Of a stretch of 64,000 nucleotides of DNA, positions 51,263 through 62,084 are shown piece by piece. Below the pieces are notes generated by a model. The model was not told where the DNA came from, searched no databases, and was given only the letters and a program-made list of their open reading frames with translations. How positions within the stretch are numbered: position 1 is the stretch's first letter; each line of letters opens with the position of its first letter. Where the stretch lies: NCBI GenBank assembly GCA_022414725.1, contig CM039462.1, positions 117,259,966 through 117,323,965 on the forward strand. Direction: 5' to 3'. Made by a program: the position numbers and the translations under genes. This stretch comes from Microglena sp. YARC. Its lineage: Eukaryota > Chlorophyta > Chlorophyceae > Chlamydomonadales > Chlamydomonadaceae.

Positions 51263-51330
51263 AGAGCGTCGACAAAATAATGGTTATGAAAGCGAACTAG
51301 ACATCTTCTACAGGTGGCTGAGCGCTCACA

Positions 51331-51615
51331 TCAGATGTTGATGTGTTTGTCAATAATGTGCATCCTTACACCATCTGGGGTCTTACACGTCTTTTGGCAA
51401 TCCGGACAAACACAACTCTCTTTATCGATAAGACACTTCTCCACCCTCTCTTTCTTGAGACGGGCCTTCTCGATATATTTGAGACGTGCCTTCTGCTCCT
51501 TCTCGATACGAAACCTATCCTCTCTCTCTTTCTTGAGACGTGCCTTCTCCTCCTTATCGGTACGAAACTTATACTCTCTCTCTTTCTTGAGACGGACCTT
51601 CTCCTCCTTCTCAAA
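51331..51615 (-). pseudogene. Coiled-coil/C2H2 zinc-finger 3' fragment
   Basis: C-terminal part of a paralogue of the 53-55 kb gene: heptad-like EEKARLKKEREDRFRIEKEQ repeats then CVCPDCQKTCKTPDGVRMHI and IDKH, a C2H2 finger. The upstream part is replaced at about 51615 by a primase-helicase fragment. Confidence 0.7.
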
Positions 51616-51890
51616 GACTTGACAAAGGGGTCGTTTGCAAGGAGTCGTGATGACCACAACGCGGGACTCAAGTCAATGAAGGGCGTGAGGCTACTGGTGT
51701 CAGAAGAAATGAAACCCGGTATCTCACTGGACGAGGCGTTGATCAAGCGCATTGCGGGGGGAGAGGGTGTGCGTATCGAAGGGCGCTCATGTGGCACGGG
51801 GAACTCGTCCGACTTCATGTGGCAGGCTGGTGTTGTTCTTGTCTTCAACGAAGGCGATCGTCCCAAGTTCGACGGACTGCCAACCTACGT
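51616..51890 (+). pseudogene. D5-like helicase fragment (partial duplicate)
   Basis: Matches about 50180-50447 of the primase-helicase (LTKGSFARSRDDHNAGLKSM, VRLLVSEEMKP, GVVLVFNEGD) with several substitutions (Ala to Ser in Walker B, CGRSC to EGRSC, IIF to LVF). It has no start, no P-loop and no C-terminus. Confidence 0.8.
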
Positions 51891-51943
51891 CCCACAATTT
51901 ATGCACCATCTAAATTTAAGATATTATTATTTACTTTATAAGA

Positions 51944-53010
51944 ATGTTGGCCGCCTCAAAAACTTTGAGTCGTTTGACAAAATATTCCGTTAAGGGCAGA
52001 GGGGAGGTAAACAACAAGAATTCGAACATTTGGGATCTTTCTAGTCGCGACATATTGACCCGCGGAGCGATTGCGATGGTCATGATTGTGGTGACCATTG
52101 CAATCGCGGTCGGTATTCGGGGACTCGTCCTGGCCAAGGACCGTGACATCGTCGCCGTGACCCTACAACAATCAGACGATGCAGGAAAGGAGTTTGGGAA
52201 CATTAGGACAGAGGACAAGCGGAGCGTGCTCACCAGGCTGATCGCCTTGATGGCGTTCTGGGTCGTTCTAATTCTGGGTGTGGTTGTGACAATGCAGGTC
52301 GTGGGGCTGCACACAACGGGGTGTGGTTGCGATTCTTACCTGCGGTTCGGTTTAACCATTGGTCTGGCAATGCAGGGAGTGCTTGGCGACTTCTTATCGG
52401 GTGTGCTGAACCTTTGCAATCTACCGCATCGGCGACACCATACAGGTCGAAGACGTAATGGGTATTGTGGTTGACTTCCGTCTGCTACACACGGTAGTTC
52501 GGGACTTCCACACCTATGCGTACATCACCATCCCCAACAACACGATATACAACAATGTTACGACCAATCTCTCGCGCGCTAAAAACAAGTGGATGCATGT
52601 GAATGTCAAGCTCACTAACGTCGCGCACGGGGGCTTCAAAGAGGACGTGCCCGAAGTATCCTTCGTGCGTCGTATCATAATCAACGACCTTCTTAATCCC
52701 AAGAAAAAAGAGAGCTACCCGGATGTCAACTTCACACGCATTAAGGCCGATATTCTAGGGAAGTACAAGAGAATGGAGAGGGTGGGGTGCAGGTGGTTGT
52801 GTTCGACATGACCAACTTCGGGACAGACGTGAGGATAGTATATCCTGTCGTTAAGGCTAGCACTTTCTACGCGCAGATGCGACTTAACACCCGAGTGCGA
52901 CCACAATGTCGGTCTCGCCTTCCAAGGATAGATATACACTTCCTTTGCATGTCGTCACTGCAAGGTGCCTCCACACTCCATCGGATTCTGTATTTGGATC
53001 CATCTGCCCC
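51944..53010 (+). pseudogene. MscS-like mechanosensitive channel (frameshifted)
   Basis: Membrane channel gated by membrane tension. Three transmembrane segments: IAMVMIVVTIAIAVGIRGLV, LMAFWVVLILGVVVTMQVVG, and pore helix LTIGLAMQGVLGDFLSGVLN. The beta domain follows in another frame after a slip near 52410: RIGDTIQVEDVMGIVVDFRL, TVVRDFHTYAYITIPNNTIY, the conserved MscS block. A second slip near 52795 leads to VVVFDMTNFGTDVRIVYPVV. The C-terminus is unclear beyond about 52950. ATG 51944 gives a short cytosolic start. Confidence 0.8.
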
Positions 53011-53054
53011 GCTTCGCGGGCCCCACAATTTCCTTCACAAAAAACAATGTTGTT

Positions 53055-53192
53055 CAAAGTCGTAGACAAACAAACACACTAGACGGATACTACTTTTACA
53101 AAAAGCATGTACGACCCACCATCCCAATAGTGATACTGTTGAGTACGTTGTTCATCTTGTTTTGTTGTGACTTCTTGCTGAGGTTGTTGTGA
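53055..53192 (+). other. Possible membrane-anchor remnant
   Basis: A frame ending VRPTIPIVILLSTLFILFCC then DFLLRLL and TGA 53190 codes one strong hydrophobic helix. It may be the displaced C-terminus of the MscS-like gene or a separate small membrane peptide; there is no start codon with promoter nearby. Confidence 0.25.
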
Positions 53193-53396
53193 CTATCCTC
53201 GACCGGTTTGTCAACGTTCTTTGACTTTTCAATGATTTCGTCAACCTTCGTCAACAATTAAAGCAGGACAAAGCAAATTATAATGAGGCCACATGGTCAA
53301 TGTAACATTCCTCTGCGCTTCGCACGATATGTAATGGGCGTTCCTACTTCCCGGCGGATTTTGCTGTCTACATGTGCATGTGGCTGAGCGCTTACA

Positions 53397-54163
53397 TCAG
53401 ATGTTGATGTGTTTGTCAATAATGTGCATTCTCACACCGTCTCGACTTTTGCACGTCTTTTTGCAAACCGGACAAAAACAACTCTCTTTCTCGATACTGG
53501 ATTTTTCTTCCCCGTCGATAAGACAATTCTCCACCATCTCTTTCTTGAGACGTGCCTTCTGCTCCTTCTCGATACGAAACCTATCCTCTCTCTCTTTCTT
53601 GAGACGTGCCTTCTCCTCCTTATCGATACGAAATTTATCCTCTCTCTCTTTCTTGAGACGGGCTTCTCCTCCTTATCGATACGAAACTTCTCCGCGGAAG
53701 CGATGTAGGTAGCATGGGTCGCGTTGAGAATCTTGAACTCGGTATCGAATATCACGGTCGCACCGGGAATCGCATGTGGCCACTCACAGATCTTATCCCA
53801 CATCACAGAAACGGCATCCACACGCGCAGACAGTCCACTCTCTGTATCTTCGAGTGTGGATCGCAGGGATGCCAGGGACTCTGCGTCGCGAGTGCGCTTG
53901 AGGATCTGGTAGAATACCGTCTCGATATTATTGAGGACTTGGACAGGAATTCGAGGCTGGCGAGCACGCCACGCTTTCCTGGTGTCGGAAACGATACACT
54001 CTGCCTTCAGATGAAAGACAGATGATTGCAGGCTTTCAGGTATGTCAAGGACATCGTCAAGATCGTGTGTATCGGCCCACTGCTTCATGGCTTCCGACTT
54101 GGCAGACGAACTTAGCTCATGAGGATCGATGTGGTGGTAATTGTCGTACTCGTACTCGTACTC

Positions 54164-54234
<71 letters not shown>

Positions 54235-54258
54235 GTCGCTGTCGCTGTCGCTGTCGAG

Positions 54259-54315
<57 letters not shown>

Positions 54316-55356
54316 TCTGCTGTCGCTGTCGCTGTCCGCTGTCGCTGTCGCTGTCATACTCCTCATCACGCTCGCGTCTGGCATCTTCCAAAGATCGTCT
54401 AGAATTGAAGCGCACTCAGTGTGGTTGTGAAAGAACTTCATCTCAAGCATCGAGACAGCAATGTCCTCTGGATCTCCGTCGTCGCTGTCAACAAAACCTG
54501 TGCACAAACGAGAGTCACTGCGAAGTTCACACCCGCGATCCTCGAGAGCCCTCTCCAAAATGTGAAGGCGAGTATTTGTAGCAATGATGTCTGCAGCGAC
54601 TTTCACAGCACACCCCCCTCTTCCAGAATTCACGTACAAATCTCTGGCCCTGCAAGCGGATTCCGAAACGGAGAATATCCTGGAATCCAACGTCATGTCA
54701 CCAAGCTTCTTGGAAATCAACGTCTCCCGAGAGGTACGTCGCTCATCTGCAGAGATGGCGGGGACTCGAATACGTGTATGGGATGAGGCATGCTTCTCAA
54801 GCGCAACCCGAGCCACGTCGCGGATAAGATATAAACGCATCGGTGCTGCTGACCGATACATCGGATTTCGTTTGAGTTCGCAACTCAGCGTCTTGAGATC
54901 CCTCTCGGTCAAGCGATACTCTAACTTGGCCTTTGACACACACATGCGTGCGCAGCGCATAGCCCTCATTTCTGAACGGAATTTGGCAGACAGGATGCAC
55001 CCTCTAGGGGGGCGAGCGACAACTTCCGCCTCCATCAGCCTCCTCCACAATGCGGCTTTGACACCAGAAACCATCAGTCCACGATCTCGACACGCCTTCT
55101 TTAGAACATCCGCTTTGCTTGCCTCTGAAAGACCCTCGTGAATACGCATCCTCTCGAACTCTTCATCTTTCACAGGGTTTCCATCAGGCTCCAACTTCTC
55201 TTGCACCGCAATACCAAGCTCGGTGAACCCTACGTTTCCCACCAACATGAGGTTCGCGGCGTCCTCTGAGACGTCGCATAATCGATGGTATTTATCATCA
55301 CTGTTTGATAAATGCAACGCGATGATGTGGAGTGGGCCTGCAGGGAGAAGTTCCAT
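53397..55356 (-). pseudogene. F-box/SAP/coiled-coil/C2H2 zinc-finger gene
   Basis: ATG 55356. F-box-like start (MELLPAGPLHIIALHLSNSD), SAP-type DNA-binding motif near 78-108 (SKADVLKKACRDRGLMVSGV, KAALWRRL), a Ser-Asp tract from the CTGTCG repeat, then VFHLKAECIVSDTRKAWRAR, heptad RLKKERE repeats and a C2H2 finger. Frame breaks: inside the hexamer repeat (irregular units near 54236, 54258, 54318 and 54337) and near 53663 (CGGGC for CGTGCC). About 650 residues. Promoter on the minus strand: GATGATTATAAAGGGTTTCC + CACTTTATTTTTCAC, about 55-65 bases upstream. Likely chromatin or nucleic-acid binding plus SCF-adaptor function (inference). Confidence 0.65.
54162..54354. repeat. (GCTGTC)n hexamer microsatellite in coding sequence
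   Basis: About 30 hexamers with interruptions CGCGTCG, CGAGCTG, TCTGCTG and TCCGCTG. On the coding strand GACAGC gives Asp-Ser; other frames give Arg-Gln or Thr-Ala, so length changes not divisible by three switch the downstream frame. Confidence 0.9.
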
Positions 55357-55399
55357 GATTTGTTACATGAAGATGAAATCAAAAGTACTACGTGAAAAA

Positions 55400-55440
55400 T
55401 AAAGTGGGAAACCCTTTATAATCATCGAACTTTCAACGTT
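55400..55440 (-). promoter_or_regulatory. Promoter of the F-box/SAP gene
   Basis: Minus strand: TTCGATGATTATAAAGGGTT then TCCCACTTTATTTTTCAC, the same arrangement as before gene X. Confidence 0.6.
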
Positions 55441-55519
55441 GGGGTGCAGAAATAGTAAATTGATATCGAATGGATCCGTACAGCGTTTCCCAGTGCAGCG
55501 CTTGTGGCAAGAGCTACGT

Positions 55520-56655
55520 CGCATATGCAGACATATGTTTTAGAGGTTGTTTGTAATTGTTCAGTTCGCGGTTCTCTGGAGAATCTTTGTATTGTTTGAA
55601 ATCTGTAAAATCTTGCCCCCGATTCCCACAGCTCAATTCCTCCCGCTCCGCGGGGCGCCCCCCCCCCCTTCATAAATCCACAAGGGTTGTCCAAGCAGGT
55701 CCTTGCTTGACACACACGTCTTCTTTTGAGTTGTTTCGTGGGGTCATGATTCTCTGTATTTTAAAGGCAATTTGAAGAGTCCGCATATGCAGACATATGT
55801 TTTAGAGGTTGTTTTGGGAGTCATGATTCTCTGTAATTTCAAAGGCAATTTGTAGAGTCCGCATATGCAGACATATGTTTTAGAGGTTGTTTGGGGGGGT
55901 CATGATTCTCTGTAATTTCAAAGGCAATTTGGAGAGTCCGCAAATGCAGACATATGTTTTAGAGAATGTTTTGGGAGTCATGATTCTCTGTAATTTCAAA
56001 GGCAATTTGGAGAGTCCGCATATGCAGACATATGTTTTAGAGGTTGTTTGGGGGGGTCATGATTCTCTGTAATTTCAAAGGCAATTTGGAGAGTCCGCAT
56101 ATGCAGACATATGTTTTAGAGGTTGTTTGGGAGGGTCATGATTCTCTGTAATTTCAAAGGCAATTTGAGGAGTCCGCAATGTCACATATGTTTTAGAGGT
56201 GTGTTTTGGGAGTCATGATTCTCTGTAATTTCAAAGGCAATTTGGTAGAGTCCGCATATGCAGACATATGTTTTAGAGGTTGTTTGGGGGGTCATGATTC
56301 TCTGTAATTTTCAAAGGCAATTTGGAGAGTCCGCAAATGCAGTATAGTTTTAGAGAATGTTTTTGGGAGTCATGATTCTCTGTAATTTCAAAGGCAATTT
56401 GGAGAGTCCGCATATGCAGACATATGTTTTAGAGGTTGTTTGGGGGGGTCATGATTCTCTGTAATTTCAAAGGCAATTTGGGAGTCCGCATATGCAGACA
56501 TATGTTTTTAGAGGTTGTTTGGGAGTCATGATTCTCTGTAATTTCAAAGGCAATTTGGAGAGTCCGCATATGCAGACTATGTTTTAGAGGTTGTTTTGGA
56601 GTCATGATTCTCTGTATTCAAAGGCAATTTCGAGAGTCCGCATATGCAAGACATC
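55520..56655. repeat. ~77-bp satellite, about 13 units
   Basis: Unit: AGTCCGCATATGCAGACATA + TGTTTTAGAGGTTGTTTTGG + GAGTCATGATTCTCTGTAAT + TTCAAAGGCAATTTGG. Units differ by G-run length and by small deletions (e.g. CAGTATAG near 56341). The unit includes the paired CATATG...CATATG words. There are no unique spacers, so it is not a CRISPR array. Confidence 0.9.
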
Positions 56656-57255
56656 CCCCTCCTAGTCCGAACATGGATCCGATCGCGCCCATTGATCCCG
56701 CCTCTGCCTCCGTTTGGGGGGGGGAGGAGGTCGGTGACTTCATTGACTTAGCATTAGGGTTGTTCATGGTGTCGAGGTCACCTTTGTGAACTGTCGCATG
56801 AGGTCAGGGTTGCGCTTCATGACATCCCCAAGATTGGGCATGTTGCTAGAGCGGAACATCGAGTTTGTCAAGATACTTTGCATCTAATGCGGTGTCACGT
56901 CGTCGTAGTCGTCCAGGTTCTCGTTGATAGAGTCAGACCATCCACTCAGCTTAATACGGCGTACACTATATACCTGCTATCATCAAATATGGCCTGGAAA
57001 CAGATGCACCGCGCTTGGTGCGTCGGCCCCCCGTGAACGGTCTGTTGTGCCACTCTGGGTTCAGTGTGAAGAGAAGGTCTATGACCCGCACACGACGAAG
57101 CACGAGGATATCAAGTTTCTCTGTGTGGGCAAACACCACCATGAGCGAGGTCTCCCAACGATCACAACCAATGCGATAAGGAACGCGACAACCGCTAAAG
57201 CGTCCTTCATGTACCCATTAGATGCGAGGTTGTTGTTATTATCACTCCTTGTCAT
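56640..57255 (-). pseudogene. Degenerate gene with N-terminal membrane segment
   Basis: ATG 57255 starts TRSDNNNNLASNGYMKDA and a membrane helix LAVVAFLIALVVIVG; after frame slips the strand continues with KLDILVLRRVRVIDLLFTLN, later SGWSDSINENLDDYDDVTPH, a TAG, then SSNMPNLGDVMKRNPDLMRQ and a proline/glycine-rich end near 56660. At least three slips. Upstream on the minus strand is CCCACTTTATTTCC, part of the shared promoter. The family is not recognised. Confidence 0.5.
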
Positions 57256-57416
57256 TGTTATCAAATAACGTGGAAATAAAGTGGGTTCGAACCGAAATGC
57301 TCAACATCCGGCTACAGTCGACGACGGAATAATTAGAGAATATCGAGACTCATTTAATTAACATCCCAGTTACGTTCGCTTCGCTGTGCTGTGTAGTCGT
57401 AATCGTGTTTTCTCCT

Positions 57417-57677
57417 TCAGTTCTCAAAGCCCGCCCATGATCGTTTACATGCTATGATTTTTTTTGTTTTTAATTGTGTAAAATGAAATGCGTATACATC
57501 GTGCATGATAGACCGGATTTGCTTCATGAGCATTTTCCAATTGTTGTTGCGTGTTGATGTAGAGAACTTGAACAGGGGCACTGCATCGGTGATCATGGAT
57601 GGACAATTATCAGAGATCCGATGCCGCTGAGAATATGTTGCTGCCATTTGCCATCCCTGATTGTACCCACATGGCAC
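57417..57677 (-). CDS. Short ORF, unknown
   Basis: 86-codon frame without recognised motif; the middle (NNWKMLMKQIRSIMHDVYAF) looks helical. Only the length supports it, so it may be a fragment or chance. The 57680-57900 interval that follows holds nothing I recognise. Confidence 0.25.
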   Translation of the reverse strand: MPCGYNQGWQMAATYSQRHRISDNCPSMITDAVPLFKFSTSTRNNNWKMLMKQIRSIMHDVYAFHFTQLKTKKIIACKRSWAGFEN

Positions 57678-57910
57678 CTTCTACCCACTTGATCGCACCA
57701 TCACGTAGGGCACCTGCCTGAAAATCTCCACAATTGGTGACAAGAAACGGAACAATTTACAATATGGCAGTGGGACAATACAGTATCTACCGAAATGCAC
57801 TTTACAACTACATTGGGCGTTTGACCGGCGTTAGGGGATTGAGGTAATGGAAAGTACGATGAGCGGAATCACATGGACTGTTGATCGGATCTACGTGGAA
57901 TCCGATCCTA

Positions 57911-58362
57911 CAGTCGGCGGAACACAGTAAAATGAGAACATCCCAATAAACGTTATGCGTCGACAAGACGCTATAGTGTACGAGTGGATGGTCCTAAAAA
58001 TTGGTCCCCCCAGCAAAGAAACCTCCTTTCATGACGCATTGGCACATCAACCCAAAGACCCCGTGTTCTTTTGGGCCACGGTACTCTAAGGGAAGAGTCG
58101 ATCGCAGTCTTAATGTGCAGCTGGTCCTCTCAATGGACACTCTCGAAAAGTATCGACAAAAGAAGATACGGAGTCTGCATGATGAGAGCCTGATCTAAAA
58201 AAGAACCACGATAATATTCTCTCGATGTTATAAACGCATCTTGCAATTTTTGATTCAAAAATCGTATTGGTGTTCCACTCCCCGTGATTTCTACACCATT
58301 AGGTTACACCGTAAGGTGTGCCGTACACGAAGCGGTTTCATTTTTAGTATTTCCGTTGACTG
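57911..58362. mobile_element. Full-length MITE, TA-flanked
   Basis: TA / CAGTCGGCGGAACACAGTAA + AATGAGAAC ... GTTTCATTTTTAGTATTTCC + GTTGACTG / TA. 452 bases, no coding capacity. The interior matches the intron MITE (GAGTGGATGGTCCTA, TTTTGGGCCACGGTAC, GATACGGAGTCTGCA). Best reference copy in the window; fragments lie at 11521, 13495, 19261 and 21241, and terminal-repeat-only matches at 40711 and 42092. Confidence 0.85.
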
Positions 58363-58680
58363 TACAAGAGCTTCCCGCACGAAATAACCAAGCCGGATTT
58401 TACCCGTGCGACTAAAAGGCAACCCAACATCAGGTGTGATGTGCGTGCGCCCGGTGAAACTCCTCTTTATTGTCGTTAGTGTCGCCGACACGCAAGTCCT
58501 CGTCCACCATGTCACAACCACGAAGGGGGCCATCATCCCTCGATTATTGCTTCGGTCCTCAAGTTTTTTCCCGTGTTTTGATATTTTCAACACTAATTTT
58601 GCGAATAGTCAATCATTCGGCCTCTGCTATTGCAGACAGAACATCTCGAAATACCTAGCCTCATCTATATAACTGTCGGT
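58363..58680 (-). other. Possible gene fragment next to the MITE
   Basis: The minus strand has an open stretch with MMAPFVVVTWWTRTCVSATL, then KRSFTGRTHITPDVGLPFSR and LGYFVREAL, running into the MITE end. It has the look of coding sequence but no family is recognised and the start is not clear. Confidence 0.25.
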
Positions 58681-58764
58681 AAAGACAAGGCTTTTGCAGA
58701 ATGATATTTGTTCCGCTGTCCGCATTGTCTCATGATATAGGTGGCCTCTTTCCATGTTGTAACG

Positions 58765-58925
58765 AGTTGTTCTCAAATAAAGTGGGTCACACGTTATAAT
58801 CATCCAGAACTGCAGATCGTTGCGTTTGGGCAACGTTGGGCGGGTGCCAGCAGGTTGTAAGAGGTTCTCGAAGAATATTCCGAGTCGCCTCTGTGGTAAG
58901 AACCGTTTTCAACCGTCTCTGTTGT
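58765..58925 (-). promoter_or_regulatory. Conserved promoter module, orphan copy
   Basis: Minus strand: GAGGCGACTCGGAATATTCT, CGAGAACCTCTTACAACCTG, CAACGATCTGCAGTTCTGGA, TGATTATAACGTGTGACCCA, CTTTATTTGAGAACAACT. It combines the long upstream block of 46405 with the TATA/TIR block of 12671. No gene follows it, so a gene has probably been lost here. Confidence 0.55.
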
Positions 58926-59094
58926 GTCCCCATATCAGTATGCGGTTTTTTAGAGGAACTTCTCGGCGCGTCTCGCGAAACGCGAGAGGGGCCATTCTGG
59001 TCTGTCCCGTGCGGCTTTCGTTGGTTATATCTTCGGTGTAGTGCAGAAAACTTGACGTTTACATCATGTAAAAAATTGATTCTCACGATGCTCA

Positions 59095-59545
59095 AGCATG
59101 CTCACGATTGCTGCTCCTCTGGTTCCTCCTGTTTCCTGATGCTGATCCTACTGCTGCCTGATCCTTGGCGCGGAGTGTAAAACTATTTACTCAGTGTACT
59201 GTATGCTGATAAGCTGCTCAAGCTGCTCACGATGCTGCTCCTCTGGTTCCTTCCTATTCTTCTTCTGATGCTGCTCCGGCTGCCTGATGAGGAAATGATT
59301 GATTTCTCGAATATCTTTGATGATGATGCTGATCCTACTGCTGCTGATCCTCTGGTTCCTCCTGTTCTGATGCTGCTCCGCTGCTGATGAGGAAATGATT
59401 TGATTTCTCGAATATCTTTGGTGATGATGCTGCTCAGGCTGCTGATTGAGGATTGATTGATTTCTGAATATCTTTGATGATGATCTGATCCGTAGCTGTG
59501 CTGATCTCTGGTTCGCTCTGTTCTGAATGCTCCTTGTGAGCAGCG
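59095..59545. repeat. GCTGATCC/TCTGGTTCC minisatellite
   Basis: Degenerate tandem units of about 60-110 bases with TGCTGCTCCTCTGGTTCCTC, GATGAGGAAATGATTGATTT and CGAATATCTTTGATGATGAT. Glutamine/serine-rich frames through it are not called. Confidence 0.8.
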
Positions 59546-62084
59546 AGCTCACCACCAAGTTTCGGGTCTATCGCACACGGTGTGGTAGGGTATCTCGGAT
59601 ACTAGACCGATGAACTGTACGAACCTAACTTGTGCTTGCACGACAGGGCCCTTTGGGATCGTGGATAGGACGTAGAGGGCAGGTAAGGGCGGGGTGAACC
59701 GTTGTAACACAAGGCAGGTGTCCTTACTGAGTCTGACGAGCAAGTAAGCTGCGAGTGTGGTTGTTGAGAGTTGTGTATCTGATAGCTTATTAACATGGGC
59801 TGATCCAGCATTAAGGTTGATTGCATTAGTTAAGCCTCGTTAGTACGTTCTAGGTTAATTGCTTACAGTTTGGTGTAATCGGTCGGGAGTCTTTTCTTTT
59901 CCATATGGTAGGAGCCTATGGGAGTCGAAATCCTTCCGATACGCCGCGATTATGCCTTGACGCGGCAACAGGCATAATGGCGGCATTGGGGTCTATCTGC
60001 GTCAGACAGTCATCAAGAGCGTCGGATGCTGCCAGTAAGGTAGCGCGCGCCTTTCCGCGGGGTGCAGCAAGTCAGACACCAACCGGGTGAGTGAGGAGGT
60101 TCGAGTTCAAAGCTTGCGAGCCTCACTGATTAGATCCCGTTCGAATGAATTTATGGTGCCCTCGCATTCCACCCCAATAGCCGTTGTGTCGGGTGATAAT
60201 GCGAAGGACGACGCCAGGCATGGTGGACACTCTTGAAAATTATGCACGCTGTATGATCACGACATGATTCGAATGCTCTGCTACTTTTTTCGTTCGGGTA
60301 AGAGCTTCGAAGTGGTAATGCCAGTTGTGCGGTGGCTTTCCAGACTACTTGGGAAGAAACTCGCATGAAATTTCTGGAACGTCTACGACTTACAGAGCAC
60401 AAGGCGGCACAAGCGGATGGGCGCGAAGTGGCGTCTGCTAGAACAAGGTGCAGATGAGATCGGATGTCACATCTACGCACAAAATTTTTCAGACATCTGT
60501 TCTGGAAGCAGGGGATATGGGGGGAAATGCAGGATTTATCCTTTCCGCAAAGGTCTGACGCCGCCTATCAGCTGAAGCCGCCAGATAACAGTTGGTAACG
60601 TTACGTTCAAGTCCGTCTCACAGATAATGACAACACGCGAGATGGCTTGGAGAGGCAGGATCGTTGGGGCGTCCATAGTCGTCAGAGACGAACTGTCTGT
60701 GGCTCAAATGGCGGGAGAGGATGAGCTCTCTGCAGCAAGAATGCAACGGGCAAGAAGAGAGCAACAAGTGGGAATCTCGCGAGCGTGCATGGGCAGTGGC
60801 AACGGCAGGTTCCCACTCCGGCTCCTCAGCCGAACATGAGAGGGAAAGAGGCAGACTCACTTGTGCCTGGGCTCAGCTTGGGGCGAAAGGCTTGGACTGG
60901 CCTAACGAATCGCTCACACTCAGAGACTATTGATAGGGCTACTTGGCGAACGCTTGTGCTCGGTGTTGGCCGTGATAGCGATTTATGGTTCGTGGTTGGC
61001 CAAATGCCACTGGGACTGACGGCAAATAGGAGTTGGGGGTGAAAGGTTGTGTGGTGCTTACAATGCTGCTTCATGATCTGAACTGTTTCCCGCCGTATCA
61101 CCTCAGAGCACTGCCGAGCTCATCTGCCAGGTGCTCTCCGGTCACCCTGCAGGACCCTGCCACGGTGTCGGCCCCTTGAGATCCTCATGGCACTGAGCAT
61201 GCTTTTTGTCAGAGGATTGCTAACTCTTTCTCGGCCCGCGTCTGTCTGGGGTCTCGTAAGACCGGCACTCCAGCCTTCACGAGATGAAGAAGCAGAAGCT
61301 GGGCCTTCCTCTACTATCCCAACTGCTCAGTTTGCTATCAACGCAAGCTTTCACGGAGTATCAGGACACACCTTTCCACTTGATGTATGGCAACAGTCTC
61401 GGGTAGCCGTTCAGCATCGATGTGCATAATGTGGAATCCTCGGCGAGTCTTGGGTTGAGGGAAATGGATGACGCTGTCGGCAAGCGTCCCGCGTCACTTG
61501 CTGGCTGCACAGGAACGATATAAATTATGCAGAGCGCAATACGCTGCCTATCAACTTGAAGGTTGGCAGCATGTCATGCTCTCGGCAAGAACTTAAGTAT
61601 GGCCGGGGCTGTGCCGCAAGCTCCTCCCTCCTTCGTTGGATTCGCATACCATTCTCACGTAATCGAAAGGGGGGTGAGACTGGTTGCAGGTAACATGATC
61701 TCGGGACAGCTGGAGATGCCACCACGTTTCCACGTGTGTTGTGAACCGTACTTTCCTGGAATTCACCTCTGAGGTGCGTCCAGCGGTCCGGTTCGTACTG
61801 AGGGGTGTGTGTCAGGTGTTGTGGGAGGTGGCACGTGTAGTGTAGCCACAAGTTTTGTAGGCCGCGCCAGCCTGCAATACTTTTGTGCAGTGGTTACACT
61901 GTCCGGATAAGGTTCTCGATGGAATACAGCTTGTTAGCCTAGCTAATTTCTGCCGCTTCAAATCAATTAGAATACTGGCACATGTCCCCGGCGGACAAGT
62001 GGCCCTCAAGTAGCTCTTCATTTGAAGCACGTAGTGGACCCGCGCTCTAAGGTGATCGGTCAACGGACAGAATCACTCAGACGG
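59546..62084. other. Host-like DNA without recognisable gene
   Basis: Mixed-composition sequence with only short frames and no motifs I can assign. None of the viral-type TATA blocks, MITE ends or repeats of the 5.8-59 kb region appear here. Ends at the assembly gap. Confidence 0.5.

Noticed and set aside
54112..55356. Continuous protein ending in a Thr-Ala or Arg-Gln tract
   Set aside because: The tract frame is set by hexamer slippage; the real continuation (coiled coil and zinc finger) lies in the other frame.
55520..56655. CRISPR array
   Set aside because: The repeats are contiguous with no unique spacers, and the setting is eukaryotic or viral.
59546..62084. tRNA or rRNA genes
   Set aside because: No cloverleaf-compatible T-arm/acceptor pairing or conserved rRNA words were noticed by eye; a covariance search was not possible.
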